64,000 nt of DNA from Datura wrightii. Lineage: Eukaryota > Streptophyta > Magnoliopsida > Solanales > Solanaceae. The notes below the pieces were generated by a model. It had not been told where the DNA came from and searched no databases. It saw nothing but the letters and a program-made list of their open reading frames with translations. The DNA is taken from contig JASDFA010000007.1 in assembly GCA_035772735.1 (NCBI GenBank), positions 147,373,001 through 147,437,000 on the forward strand, in the 5' to 3' direction. The stretch's first letter is position 1. Every line of letters begins with the position of its first letter. This document shows positions 23,864 to 35,840 of this stretch, one piece after another. The position numbers were made by a program, and so were the translations under genes.

Positions 23864-26768
23864 AGGTCGTGTCTCAGGGAGTCTGCAAGCCGTGCTAAGT
23901 AGAGTCTTGTCTATGGATGTGTTGTGCACCACATACTATAGGCAGGAGGCTGCGAGGCATGATAGGATGGTTACCCTTCCTTCTCAGTCAGTCGTGCTTT
24001 AGAGCGGTACAATATAGGGTGGAGTCTCTAAAAATTTACCGTATTCTTTGATTACAGATACAAAGGCAGATCAGCATTACCCTATTACAGGCTGAAGATC
24101 AGATATAGCAACAGAAGAGGGCATCAGCCAGTTACAAGATACTTACGGCAGCAGGAGGAGGTACCAGAGACCTCCCAGAGTGATACTTTTATTGGTACTA
24201 TTCCCAGTATACGTTGATAACGTCAGAATAGGAGGTCAGAAGTATAATGTATATACGAGTTGATTTATTTATTAGCTATATAAGATCTGATTAAGATTAC
24301 AGACAAGGTCAGACCACCAGGTAAGTATGAGAAAGAGAGGGAAATGCAGGAATCCCAAATACATCCTTTCGGATATGGTACAGTTAAATATTTCTATTTG
24401 TTGCAAAAAAAGGGCTATTCCTACCTCTTGATTTTGATTCCAGTATAGTAAAAGGGCATAAGACTTGAGATGGGGTTGCCAAATCAAGCAGTAAGTAAAG
24501 ATGGGCTGATTGATCCTAGTAAGTATTAGAAAGTATAAAGAGCAGGTACCTTGAACCCCAGAGTTCAGCTTAAGTAAGATGAGGGGAAGAAGCAGGAATG
24601 TCAGATCTTGTGGGGAAAATTAGAATTACCCCCGGATTGATAAAATATCGTATTAAGGATTAAGCCTCGGGCTGACAGTAAGATTGCGGTTCAGAATACC
24701 GCAGTATGTCCGCTATGGAGAAGTTAAGAAGTTACCGATACAGCAATTCTAATCTAGTGTGACCTAGAGATAAGGCCCAGCAGACAGTCATGGGCTCTCA
24801 ATATATGCCAGGTAAGGCCACAAGATTCGAACGTTGACCCCACATCGCAAGAGTGGCGGAATTTCAAATAGCACACAATAACTAAAGTGTTATGTTTGTT
24901 ACTTTCAGAATGGGGTGACAATACAATGAAATGTTAACAGAAGGCAGGAGGTATTATTAGACCATAGAAGCAGTACATCATGTACAATATGAAATTTAGC
25001 AAAGTGTGTCAGAGATTACGTATCACCACAGAATTCAGTATGTATTGTACGTATTTATTAATATATATTTGTGTAGATAATAAATATGCTGTGAGCAGCT
25101 GCTAATAGGGGTTACAATCACACAGATGTATATTAGTGCTGGGAAGTATATACAAATTGCATTGCAGGACCCCTTGTCAAAAATAAAAAGAGAAAAGAGA
25201 GGAGAAAAAAGGAGAAAAGCGAAAGAGAAGGGGCAAGTTAAGTGTGATTTACGTACGAATCCATAGAAACTGTCTCAGCTCTCAGTTATTAAGTTAACAG
25301 ACTTATATGTTGTTGTCAGATCTAGGTTTTAGAAGCTTACAAGAGTTAGTAACCTGAATCAGATGGCTAGATGACAAGGGCACAGTTAGACGGTCTAACG
25401 ACTAGCTGGCGCTTGTACTGGTAGGGAAGCATCCCTGAAATTTATTAGCATTATCGCATATGCCAGAACCAGAATTTTTCCAGTATGTTAAGTAGTCGTA
25501 CATCGTTTTCCCAGCCTTGTAGGTGAGAGTCAACCTTAGTCAACCTAGCAGTTATTATAAGGAATACCCCGCAAGTTAGACAAGCCCGTGGGCACCCCAA
25601 GAAAGGGGTCCACATCAGTAGTCAGTGATAGACTAGTACTTCAGCTGGTTCTCATAAGATATTCAGATACAGAGCCCTAGCAGAAGGCCAGTATTTACAG
25701 AATAGCTCATAAGACCGAGAATTCCCCAGAATAGCAGTATAAATCCAAGTGGATACACACAAGGCATAAGAAATGGATAGTACCCTGCTAGCACAGTGTT
25801 TATTAAGACCAGGAGATCAGTAGACTCCCCGTGAAGATCCAGAGATTGATCGTCTGGGAGTAAGTTTGATTAAGCCCAGCCTTACAGTGGTTCAAGCAAA
25901 ATAACAAAGCAATTAGATGCCCACAAGTCTGCAGTTATGCATGAACTATAAGTACTCAAGTGGAACAGTTAGAGCATTATTAGACTACTGCCACATTCGG
26001 GTCATTCAACCCGACTATTTAGTTATTTAAGGTTATGCAACTAGATCATTAGAGGTCATGATCAATATCAGGATCCTCTGATCAGATAAAGGCACAAGGT
26101 GCGCAGACGGTCATTCAGGTTATCCCAGCAACAAGTAGCCTTAGCATGTGGCCGGAAGGCCAGATAAGCTCTAGCTACGCCTGTAAACTACTTGTCGATC
26201 TCTTTGGCAAGACAAGCCAGTATGACCGTCAATTTTATGCCGAGCTCTCTAAGTATGAAAGTGTTATGTCAGTCAAGAAGAGGTAATGGAGCAGCAAACG
26301 CTCTTAGCTATAGATCTATTAGGAATGTGGCATATGAGCAACCCGAGCAACGGGAGTTGGTCAGGGAGATACATCAATTGGTCAATTTAGCCGTTCGTGT
26401 GATAGAAATGAAGGACAACAGAGCGGTAATCTAGAACCCCGCTGTGTCGTCCTTAGTTGTGGAAGTAAGAAAACGGCAGTATGCAGATCCTGACCTGGTC
26501 CAGCTTAAGGATAGAATCCTGCAAGGGAAGCGCCAGATTCACAAATAACAGAGGATGGAGTGCTGCGTTGTAAAGACCGTCTATGTGCTCTAGATGTTTC
26601 AGGCCTCCGCCATCAGATCATGAACGAGGTGCACTGCGCCAGCAACTATTTTCTCCACCCTGACGTGACAAAAAATGTACCATGATATCAAAGAAAACTA
26701 CTGGTGGCTAGATAAAAAAAAAAGAAGAAATTGCTGAATTTGTAGCCCGGTGTCCTAACTGCCAGCAG
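23864..26768 (+). pseudogene. Ruined gag-protease-RT region of the chromovirus
   Basis: About 2.9 kb where gag, protease and reverse transcriptase should be. No zinc knuckle, protease DTG/DSG or RT YVDD motif can be read in any frame, and stops are frequent. Recognisable remnants appear only at the 3' end: GNGAANALSYRS near 26281-26320 (end of RNase H, normally a VADALSR motif), REIHQLVNLAVRV downstream, ADPDLVQLKDRILQGK near 26475, and the integrase zinc-finger region YHDIKENYWWLD near 26680, broken by a run of ten A (about 26715-26724) that shifts the frame before EFVARCPNCQQ. The region is also shorter than normal, so deletions are likely. Confidence 0.75.
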
Positions 26769-27707
26769 GTGAAAGCAGAACATCAGAAACCAGGCGGTTT
26801 GACTCAGGACATAGTTGTGCCTCTCTGGAAGTGGGAAGCAGTAAATATGGATTTTGTGGCAGGATTACCTCGTACCAGACACAGACATGACTCTGTATGG
26901 GTGATAGAAGACAGATTGACTAAATCAGCTCATTTCCTGCCAGTAAGAACTACTTTCTCGGCTGAAGATTATGCGGAGTTGTATATCCGAGAGATAGTTA
27001 GATTGCACGGAGTGCCAGTATCCACTATTTCAGACAGAGGAGCGCAGTTCACGGCTAGGTTTTGGCAATCATTCCAGAAGGGACTGGGGACGCAGATTAA
27101 TCTAAGCACAACTTTCTACCCTCAGACAGACGGACAGGCTGAGCGCACTATTCAGACACTCGAGGATATGCTGCGAGCGTGTGTGCTAGACTTTGGTGGT
27201 AGTTGGGACGAGCATTTGCCGCTGATAGAATTTGCTTATAATAATAGCTATCACTCGGCTATTCAGATGGCACCTTTTGAGGCTTTATACGGGCGAAAGT
27301 GTAGATCGCCGGTTGGCTGGTTCGAAGTAGGGGAATCAGCGATAATTGGGCCAGACATTGTTCAGCAGTCAGAAGAGAAAGTAAAGCTTATCAGAGAACG
27401 CCTATTGACTGCACAGAGTCGCCAGAAATCATATGCAGATGTACGGCGCAAAGACCTGGAGTTTAATGTGAATGACTGGGTATTTCTGAATGTATCTCCG
27501 ATGAAAGGGGTGATGAGATTCGGTAAGAAGGGTAAGCTCAGTCCGAGGTTTGTTAGGCCTTATCAGATTCGTCGAAGGATAGGCCGAGTAGCATATGAGT
27601 TGAACTTACCTCCAGAATTGGAATCCGTTCATCCGGTCTTTCATGTATCTATGCTGAGGAAATGCATAGGAGACCCATCCAGAGCAGTCCCAGTCCAGGA
27701 TATCTAG
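26769..27707 (+). CDS. Integrase core of the chromovirus (open, partial pol)
   Basis: An uninterrupted 312-codon stretch with no ATG of its own; the frame stays open upstream to the poly-A shift near 26720. It is the Ty3/gypsy integrase, which joins cDNA ends to host DNA. The catalytic D,D35E triad is intact: Asp28 (NMDFV), Asp89 (SDRG) and Glu125 (GQAERT), with 35 residues between the last two. The C-terminal GPY/F-like region (KLSPRFVRPYQI) and the HPVFHVSMLRKC motif follow. The zinc-finger half is cut off by the frameshift and the chromodomain by an in-frame TAG at 27705-27707, so the protein is unlikely to be made in working form from this copy. Confidence 0.85.
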   Translation: MKAEHQKPGGLTQDIVVPLWKWEAVNMDFVAGLPRTRHRHDSVWVIEDRLTKSAHFLPVRTTFSAEDYAELYIREIVRLHGVPVSTISDRGAQFTARFWQSFQKGLGTQINLSTTFYPQTDGQAERTIQTLEDMLRACVLDFGGSWDEHLPLIEFAYNNSYHSAIQMAPFEALYGRKCRSPVGWFEVGESAIIGPDIVQQSEEKVKLIRERLLTAQSRQKSYADVRRKDLEFNVNDWVFLNVSPMKGVMRFGKKGKLSPRFVRPYQIRRRIGRVAYELNLPPELESVHPVFHVSMLRKCIGDPSRAVPVQDI

Positions 27708-27890
27708 GTTACCGAAGAGCTGGCCTATGAAGAGGTTCCAGTAGCCATCCTAGACAGTCAGGTTCATAGATTGAGAACTAAAGATATTGCGTCTGTCAAA
27801 GTATTGTGGCGTAACAGAAACCGAGAGGAGATGACATGGGAGGCGGAGGAAGATATGAAAACTAGATATCCTCACTTATTCCAGGCCTAG
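27708..27890 (+). pseudogene. Integrase C-terminal chromodomain after a TAG
   Basis: Sixty in-frame codons directly after the TAG read TEELAYEEVPVAILDSQVHR, then TKDIASVKVLWRN and EEMTWEAEEDMKTRYPHLF before TAG. This is the chromodomain tail of CR chromoviruses, thought to guide integration to heterochromatin. The separating TAG stands where relatives commonly have a Gln codon (CAG), consistent with one C-to-T change. Confidence 0.85.
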
Positions 27891-28137
27891 TCAGGCGACA
27901 GGTATGTCCGTATTATTATTTATGCAACACCTTATAGTTGTGTATGTATGAAATGAGAAAGACTGATGTTAGCTATTAAGTGAACTTATAGCACTGTGTG
28001 GAGTACCTGTATTGGGCTTTTCTGCTTTTCAGGAATTTTGAGATAGTCCATAATACAGGGAAAACTCTACCAAAATTTTTCTAGAAACAAGTTGAGAAGT
28101 CCTCTAGACAGAATGTCATTCGAGGACGAATGTTCTT

Positions 28138-28150
28138 AAGGGGGGGAGAA
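28138..28150 (+). promoter_or_regulatory. Polypurine tract
   Basis: AAGGGGGGGAGAA ends exactly at the first base of the 3' LTR; primer site for plus-strand cDNA synthesis. Confidence 0.9.
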
Positions 28151-30810
28151 TGTTATACCCCGTAAATTCATTGCATATAGATGGCCTATTCGCGTGTTGG
28201 TTAAGAGTATTTGAAAGCCATACATGCTAGAAAAAGGCCCGAGGAAAGATCGGACAAGCGCCAAGTCGGCGCGTCGCAAGGCAAAATGCGACTTATAAAT
28301 TGCATTTCAGGAATGCAACTTATAAATCGCATTCCAGAATTGCGACTTATAAATCGCATTCCAGGAATGCGATTTATAGTTTACATTATATATATAAGCC
28401 CAACTTCGATTTTTTATTAAAATTCCTTATAATTTCCAGTAGAAAACAGAGAGTAATTAGAGAGAAGGGGAAAACGAAGATCTCCTACTAAAATTCGTCC
28501 GATTACGCCGCCAAACGCGGTCCAAACTCGAATTAACCTCAGGTACCGAGGTATTTAGCAGCAGGGAGCATTCCTATGGATTTTGTTTCGCGAAATACGA
28601 CCGATGAATCGTCGAGCTATCGGACTAAGGTAAGTAGAATTGCTCCAAACTAGTGTCTATGTGCTCCTAGCCGTAAAGTGAATACTTCTCCCTTCTGGGC
28701 TTCTGAAAAATAGCAAGTTTTCGATCGTTTTTCGATAAGCCTAAGTTTAGGCTATAATTATATCAAAAGTGACGTCGTCCTTCAGAATAGTGTTGTATTT
28801 AGTACTAATTGACGTGTATATGAATGCAGTTGGGAGAAATAGTTGGAGTACTGACCGAGCCTCGTCCGACAGACGGATAACTCGAGGTTAAGGTATGTAA
28901 AGCTAGTTCCTTCGGCAAGTTAGTAGCTTTAGCCTTGTATAGTACCATAAACTCCGTAGTAGAATTCCCGGAAGTTGAATGTTAAGTATTGTGCAAGTTC
29001 ATTTAAACCTAGTTCGCATTGTGATATCATATTCAGTCTGAAAGTAGAAAAGCATGTGCCCAAGGGCAAGTTAGTAGTTCAGATTCAGTACAGCCTATTA
29101 TGTGAATAGCAAGCATGTTGTAGAATAAAAAGGAACAGATTTTCATAATAACAGTCAGTAAAGAAAGATCAGATAGACAGACAGTTTTGGCTACAGATTA
29201 GCCATTCAGACAGATAGTATCTTGGCTACAGATTAGCCGTACAGTTAAACAGAGAGTACAAAATCAGTATAGTCAGTAAAGAATCAGTTCGGTATAGAAA
29301 CAGATCAGAATAAGAAGTTAGATTCCAGACAGTCTTTTCAGTTATACATGCTTGCTATTTTTATGTGCTATTTGTTTGTTGAGACTTATTGTGGCATGTG
29401 GGTGTCCCTTTTAGCATCCCCACCGCCCCTGGGTTATAGCTGTGTCGATACCAGATTCAGATACCGCCACCAGCTGGGCGATGCCGTCCGCCTAGAGGAC
29501 GATGATGGCTGACCACCATGATAATACGGTCCAGACCACCCTGCTTGCATGGGTAGTTCAGTTTACTCTGCGCAGAGCCAGTCCACCCTGTTTACAGGGG
29601 CAGAACACTCTGTGTGCGCTTGTGGACGGGGGCAGTTTCAGATACAGATTTTTATAAAATCACCCTGTTACGTGCTTGCACCCAGGGGCAGTTTTTATTA
29701 CACACCCCGCGTGCACCTGCGCCCAGAGGTAGGAGTCTTCGGACTCAGACATAGTTTATTGTCAAAGGCCAAGGCCTGAGCTACGTACCCAAGGGGGCCG
29801 ATAGGAGGAGCTCACAGTTATCAGATGAGTGGAGTGACTTATTTTTGGTTGGTTTTGACCCGGGTAGGGGTATATAGATTGTTTGCTTGCTTGGCGTCAT
29901 CCGGCTTATGGGGGTTGGTATTGGCTCTTGCTTGCTACTTGTATATCTATTTATGTGCTCTATATATTATATACTAGCTACTAGACAGCAGGTCGTCGCG
30001 TCTACAGGTACGCCTCTGCCTTATCAGTACAGAAAGCTTGAGTCAGTTTATATCAGCTTCTTCAGATTCAGCTATCTCCTGCTATATAGAAATGTTAGTT
30101 ATGCTATCTATATTCAGTTGTTTTCAGTTGTATTACTTCAGTTGCTTTGCATACTCAGTACCAGTGGTACTGACGCCCAGTAGGGCGCTGCATTACTTGC
30201 CTGCAGGTACTCATAGACGAGGAGGCGATCCCTCGTGATTCCAGTCAGCTATTGAGTATTCAGCTCCTGTCATCCGGACTCTGAATTCCAGAGGTGTATT
30301 TTGTTTTCTTTTGTTGTACAGTACGGGTAGGTCGGGGCCCTGTCCCGATCATTTCTATTGTTATTCCTAGAGGCTTGCAGTCTGTATATGTTTCCCTGTG
30401 GTCAGTTGAGCCGGTCGTGTGAGGCCGTGCAGTTTGTTATAGTTAGTTAGTATTTCAGTTCCTGTTGGCCGTGTGTGGCCATAACTAGTCAGTAGTGGTG
30501 ACCTTGCCGGTCACGTAATTATTTAGCATGCTATTGTTGAGTTACAGAGAACTAGACAGCATGGTGGCCTTGTCGGCCCGCATAGGTTTCCCCTATGGTA
30601 GTATGTTTCTGGTTAGCTGCTATTACAGGTACAGGTGGCTATAGGCCAGTTGGCCGGAGGCTGTGTTTACAGCCGTTATATAGCCCTTTGTTTCCAGAAA
30701 TTTGAGTTAGAGTCAGCCAGGCACCAGATGTGCTTTGGCTCACCAGCTAGCAGTCTAGGTCCTACTAGGGCACCAGGTGTCAGTCATACCTCTCAAGGCG
30801 GGGCGTGACA
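28151..30810 (+). repeat. 3' LTR
   Basis: 2,660 bp, same length as the 5' LTR and differing at three positions found by eye (29752 T, 29765 A, 30780 T), all consistent with C-to-T changes on one strand or the other. Confidence 0.95.
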
Positions 30811-30815
30811 ATAAA
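30811..30815. repeat. Target-site duplication, right (ATAAA)
   Basis: Matches 21183-21187 exactly. Confidence 0.9.
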
Positions 30816-31513
30816 TATATCTTATATATAAAAATGAAGATCTCTTGTAAAAAAATCATAAAACTTAAAAAAGTTTGTAAAAGGCTAGAAAATTATTCTC
30901 TATAGATTTTGCAATATTAACTTTTGTATAGTATAAATATGTTTTCTCCCTTTAAAAATTGAGAAGAAATGATTTTCTAGCCCTTTATAAATATTTTTTA
31001 GTTTTATGACCTTTTCAGAAGAGGTCCTTATTTTTACACACAACAAATTATTATTTTTACATATAAGAAATCTAAAAAAATTCATTTTCTTTTATTCAAA
31101 TTATAAAAAAATAAAAAATCTCATTTTCTCTAAAAATTACTATCGGCCCAAAAAAATGCTCTACGCAGATTTCTAGATCATTAAAAAAAAATATTACATT
31201 AGACTTAGAAGTTGCGTATTCGACTTTATATAAGCTCATCAGTGCATTTTGGACCCTCTTTTGCTTGTACTACCTAAAAACTTGTTAAAATTGTTCGACA
31301 AATGAGTCAAATTGTTCAACATCTTAAAGGGATCCCAAAAGATTCTCTTCTAAGTATGTCTATACACTTATCTGAATATTTTTATTTTCGCTATCTTCAT
31401 CTTACGAACGTGAGCATTTACTTCATCTCACACAATAATATAAAGCTAATCATCACTCTGTGAGACTTACCTTTAAACCTTGATAACACATTCTTATGCC
31501 ACAATATTCCTAA
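30816..31513. other. Intergenic, no gene seen
   Basis: AT-rich flank between the retrotransposon and duplication copy B. Short A/T runs and low-complexity frames only. Confidence 0.5.
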
Positions 31514-31972
31514 CGCGAACCTTCAATTCACCCCTAAACGTTAGCATCCGGGCAAAAAGAGTGTTTTAAAAAAGTTATCTCAATTATAGTAATAATGATT
31601 TTCTTTGTATAAGACAAAATGTAGCAATCCCACAACTCAGAAACTCTTTAAAAACAAAAAAAAATAGGTGCTACTAATTAATAACTCCATGTTAAAAAAC
31701 TCGACCATATATTTGTTTGTTTTGTCTATTTGAGTGATAACTAATTAGGTGTGCAACACGTTTTGACCTTTTGCATAATAGAAAAGACATTCCCAGAGAT
31801 ATAAGGCACATGATCCTCTTTTAAATTATAACTGTTCCAGTAGCTGGAAAATCTCATATATATACAAGCAAACAAAAATTGGGTTAAGAGCTCCATGCAT
31901 TCTTTCTTTAATTAATCTCCCACTTTTCACTTTCTTTTTTCTTTTCGAAGATGCACACCATTGGCAAAGATC
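31514..31972. repeat. Diverged 460-bp duplication, copy B
   Basis: Partner of 18451-18910, in the same orientation. It has a better TATA stretch (TCATATATATACAAGC near 31854-31869), a pyrimidine-rich tract and then an ATG near 31951 that opens a frame of only about 23 codons. The surroundings on either side are not obviously similar to copy A. Confidence 0.8.
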
Positions 31973-34690
31973 ACAATGTTTTGGATGTTTCTAGACTTGA
32001 AAAATTGTTCATATATCAGTAGAAGAAATCTGATTTTTCTTTTCACAGACCAATTATCACATCCACCTATTATCGCCGGCATAATCATAAAAAAGATCAT
32101 TAAAAAAGCATGAGCCGTTATTAAAATATTTTTTTATGGGTTATTGAGGGGTTGATGGAGAAGAGATCCATGATGGAGTTTTGAAAAATGATATAATTCA
32201 AAGAGAATCACATCACAAAAGCTAGCTATTAAGGTGGGAGAGTTCCAAATTATATAAATCTCAAGTCAGTTTTTCATTTAATTGATGTGGGACTTAAGTC
32301 AACAAAAAAAATAAAGATAGAAAGCGAGAGACAGAGTTTTATGTATACTTGTATGGACGGGTAAATGGGCGCATCAACAAGACCCATGACCTAGATTGGT
32401 GACTTTCATTTCACTTTGAAAGGATGCTCGCCTAAAGTCAGCCCAAATGATCGAATTTAAAAAAAAAAAGAAAAAAAGAGAGACAATTCTACAAGTTACT
32501 CGTGGCCAAATTTTTGGGCTAGAAGTGTCAATGTCAATTATTGGCTAAGTAGCTACCAATTGCTTTTTAGAATTACGGTATATGTGTTGGTGTCAATATT
32601 TTGAGAATGTTAAAAAATCTCTTCTCGATAATCAAATGAAGGAATCAAATGTTTTTTCGAGTTTCGAAAATTAAAATTAGTTTAAAAGATTGATATCACA
32701 TGAATTTCTCGATCATAATGGACACAAAAGTTGTCAAACATTGTAAATAACTGTCAATTCAAGTGCAAATTGTAAAGATTTTCATGAATACTAGACATAA
32801 AATTTAAGAAATTAATTTTTTAATATATAAGTAAATATATGAAAAGTACCAAAATAATTCTAGTTGCAGTGAGAGCTTCATATTTTTGTGTGTAAGGGTT
32901 ATTATTTTATAAAAGAATAAATTTTATTATTAAACGAGCTCTAACAAGTCATTAGAAAGAAAGTGTGACACGTAAAATAAGACAAAAATAATAGCATACA
33001 TATCTTATCATTTACCTTGGGTCATTACATTCATATATTAGTTATGCAAAAATATAATTACTTATATGATAAATAATAACAAACAGAACATTATACGGTT
33101 AATAATAATAATCCGTCCGAATTTAACCAAATCTGTCCATTTGAAATCTATGAAAATGGCATTGGTTATTTATAAATATCGAATACTTCTTTTAACTAAA
33201 TATGTCCATTTTAACAAAATCTTATCTCTTCTTTCTTCAAATACTTTGTTTGCATTTGGGAAGGCAATTTTAAAATTGAAAAGCAACTGGATATTGAACT
33301 TGCAATTTTAGTATAAATTATTACAATTAATTATCTAATTTGATTTCCATTACTGGATAATACATATTTGTGGTGTGTTGGTGGGTTTTCTTTCATATAA
33401 CTAAAACATTGACAAAAGAACACCCAAATCATATATTTTCCTTTTATTTTAATATAACACCATACCTAATGAGATTAAATAAGCTGTGTTCGAAACGTGT
33501 AAGGTACGCTCAAATTTTATTTGAGTTATAGAGGCTATATATTTCAAATTGACTCTCCGTTCAAGAAAATCATTTTCAAAAATAGAAACCTTTTTATATT
33601 TTTATACATCAAGTATAATCAAACAGTGAATAATCACTTACTTCAGTTTTACTTGTTCAAAATTCTAATAATAGATTTTCTCTTTACTTGCCATTATCAA
33701 GAAAAGATAATTATATTTTTCATGTTTTAATCTCAATATTAATTATTTATTTCTCAAAACTTAAAATTATACATGATTAAAAATTTATATTAATTTTTAT
33801 TTTTTTTAAATGACGTGCAAAATTCAAATCGAATAAATTAAATTAAACAAAGCGAGAGTAGTTGGTGGGAAAAAAAAAAGGCACAACCCACCACATAGCT
33901 CGTCAAAAGTGAAGTGACATCTAACAACTATTTTCCAAGGTGGGTTGAAAAAGCTCAAGTTACTAATAATTCAATGACCTCTCAACAAATATGTACAATT
34001 CTTGATGCAAGTTGTACAACATCTTAAAAAGAAACAAGCCAAAATGCATCACATACCTTTCACCAACTTCAACCATTTTTTTAATCTTAAAAGAAATACT
34101 GGTAGAAGAAGCCAATGCACTTTCATGATTTGGTCACATATAATTCAGAAGATCATCCTAAGGTAGGAAATTTGGTGTGACAGACACATGAAAAATATGA
34201 AGAGTTGTTTTTCTAGTTGATATCTCGATATTAAGCTTCGATTAGATTTGAAATTTATTTTAAAAAATTTAATTTTTTCTCCCATTATTTTCATAAAAAT
34301 ATATTTAAAAAATATTAATCAAATATAAATTATTAAAAAAATAGTTTATAAAATAAATTAGCAACACATAAATTGCTATTTTCTAATTTTTAAAATAAAT
34401 TGATTTTTGGTGGTAGCTTGGACAATATGTGTTACTTAAAGTGAAACCCAAAATACTTATCTTGTTCGTTTAAATTTATTTGCTTTATTTTTTATTTGTT
34501 TAAGATTACATAATTAAAATATATTTTAATATATTTTAATTTTTTAAATTTTATATCAAATTAAAATAAAATAAATAAATAAAAACGGGCGAATCCGCTC
34601 GGAGGTCCCCAGTTGGGTTGGTAAGCTCTTGTTGGTAAGTGGAGAAAGAAATAGAGCGAGTCATTCGCTAGCCCCCCATTTTTTCTCCTA
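31973..34690. other. Intergenic to SAMS promoter
   Basis: AT-rich spacer without a supportable gene. Open frames of 69-81 codons here are low-complexity. The last few hundred bases should hold the SAMS promoter; a GC-richer patch at about 34586-34680 interrupts the AT-rich sequence just upstream of the TATA box. Confidence 0.5.
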
Positions 34691-34701
34691 CAATTCAGGT
34701 T

Positions 34702-34710
34702 CTATATATA
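34702..34710 (+). promoter_or_regulatory. TATA box of SAMS
   Basis: CTATATATA followed by a CT-rich leader with TCTCTCTTTCTTCTCTC. The predicted start is near 34735. Confidence 0.75.
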
Positions 34711-34819
34711 CTCCCCTAAAACTTTCATAATTCTGACCATAAATCTCCATCTCTCTTTCTTCTCTCATTTCTCCTCCTTTCACACCACAGATCTAGAGTT
34801 TCTCTTTTCGTTCACACAG

Positions 34820-35834
34820 GTTCGTGTTCTTAAAAATTTACGCTGAATTTACTGTTTCATGCTTTATTTTTGCTTCATTAGGTAATAGATCTGGTGTATA
34901 TCTGCATGCATCTTTTCGTAGATTTCGATTAAATCAACGTTTAATCAATTAGATGTTTCGTTTGATTCGTTTCAAAAGGATGTTATGCTCTCTCGTGTTG
35001 ATGTTGTTGTATATGTCTGTTTTGGTTTCCCACCCTGCTCGGTGCTCCCTCTCGAACTCGAGACCTTTGGTTAAGCATGAAGGACTACTTATCCTTTGTT
35101 GGTTGATGTTATGTATGTTTGTGTATATATATATATTTGTGTATGTTCCTGATATTCGGTTGATGTAGTACTTAGATCTCGTTAATAATCCAATTTTTTT
35201 TAGTTAATTTTCATAAAATTAAGCAAAATTAACTCCAAATGTCATCTTCTATTCTGGTAATAGCTGACGATTACGCAGATATCATTGTTAAACTAGTTTC
35301 CCTGCACATGGGGTGACAAATATGTTTCTTTTGGCGCATGGATTTGGTTGTTTAGGGGGGCTAACGATTGTAAATAGTGGTTTGTTGGTGAAATACGTTA
35401 TATCATGTGTTTGAGATGAAATCATTCAAATCTTTCTTGGGATCCTGATTACTTGAATCAAGTAAAGCAACTTGTCTTGTAAAAATTTTGAAGTGGTGAA
35501 AACAGGGGAGAACTGTGTGTGATGAACTAGACATTTTCTGTTTTCGCTAATGTAAATGAGATCCTAAAAGTGTTTAATGAGTCCGCTGGGACTCTCTGAA
35601 TTCTAGGAAGTCCAACTTGTCAAGGTGTCACAAGATGTCTTAAGTGGAGGGTCGATTTGGGATGATATCTGAACGTTAATATTCATTGTTTTCTTCTGCA
35701 AAGTTGAGATTTTCTTCCCTTCTAACTTAAAATGCCTCCTTAAGTTGATGAAATTCTATGTCTTGACATGTTTATGAGCAGCTTGCCACATTTTCCCGAG
35801 ATATAAGTGCTGACATGTTTCTTGATTTTTTCAG
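34820..35834 (+). other. Leader intron of SAMS
   Basis: Donor CACACAG/GTTCGT at 34819/34820 and acceptor TTTTTTCAG at 35834, six bases before the start codon. A single 5' UTR intron of about 1 kb just before the ATG is typical of plant SAM synthetase genes and often boosts expression (family knowledge). Confidence 0.85.
35016..35090 (-). repeat. SINE remnant inside the SAMS leader intron
   Basis: The minus strand reads GCTTAACCAAAGGTCTCGAG, TTCGAGAGGGAGCACCGAGC, AGGGTGGGAAACCAAAACAG: a B-box-like tRNA part fused to the usual 3' end of Solanaceae SINEs, with the middle missing. The 71-codon open frame crossing it is not a gene. Confidence 0.5.
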
Positions 35835-35840
35835 CTAGAC

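Larger units (their letters stand above)
21188..30810 (+). mobile_element. Ty3/gypsy chromovirus (Tekay/Del type), young, defective
   Basis: A complete LTR-to-LTR insertion of 9,623 bp with LTRs of 2,660 bp each (21188-23847 and 28151-30810), both starting TGTTATACCCCG and ending GGGGCGTGACA. A 5-bp target duplication ATAAA flanks it at 21183-21187 and 30811-30815. A primer-binding site, a polypurine tract, an open integrase frame and a separate chromodomain are present. The interior is only 4.3 kb, too short for a full gag-pol of this group, and gag, protease and RT cannot be recognised. The C-terminal chromodomain and integrase sequence place it in the Tekay/Del chromovirus clade by family knowledge. 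Confidence 0.95.

Noticed and set aside
34953..35168. 71-codon frame in the SAMS leader intron
   Set aside because: It lies inside an intron with clear splice sites and overlaps a SINE remnant.
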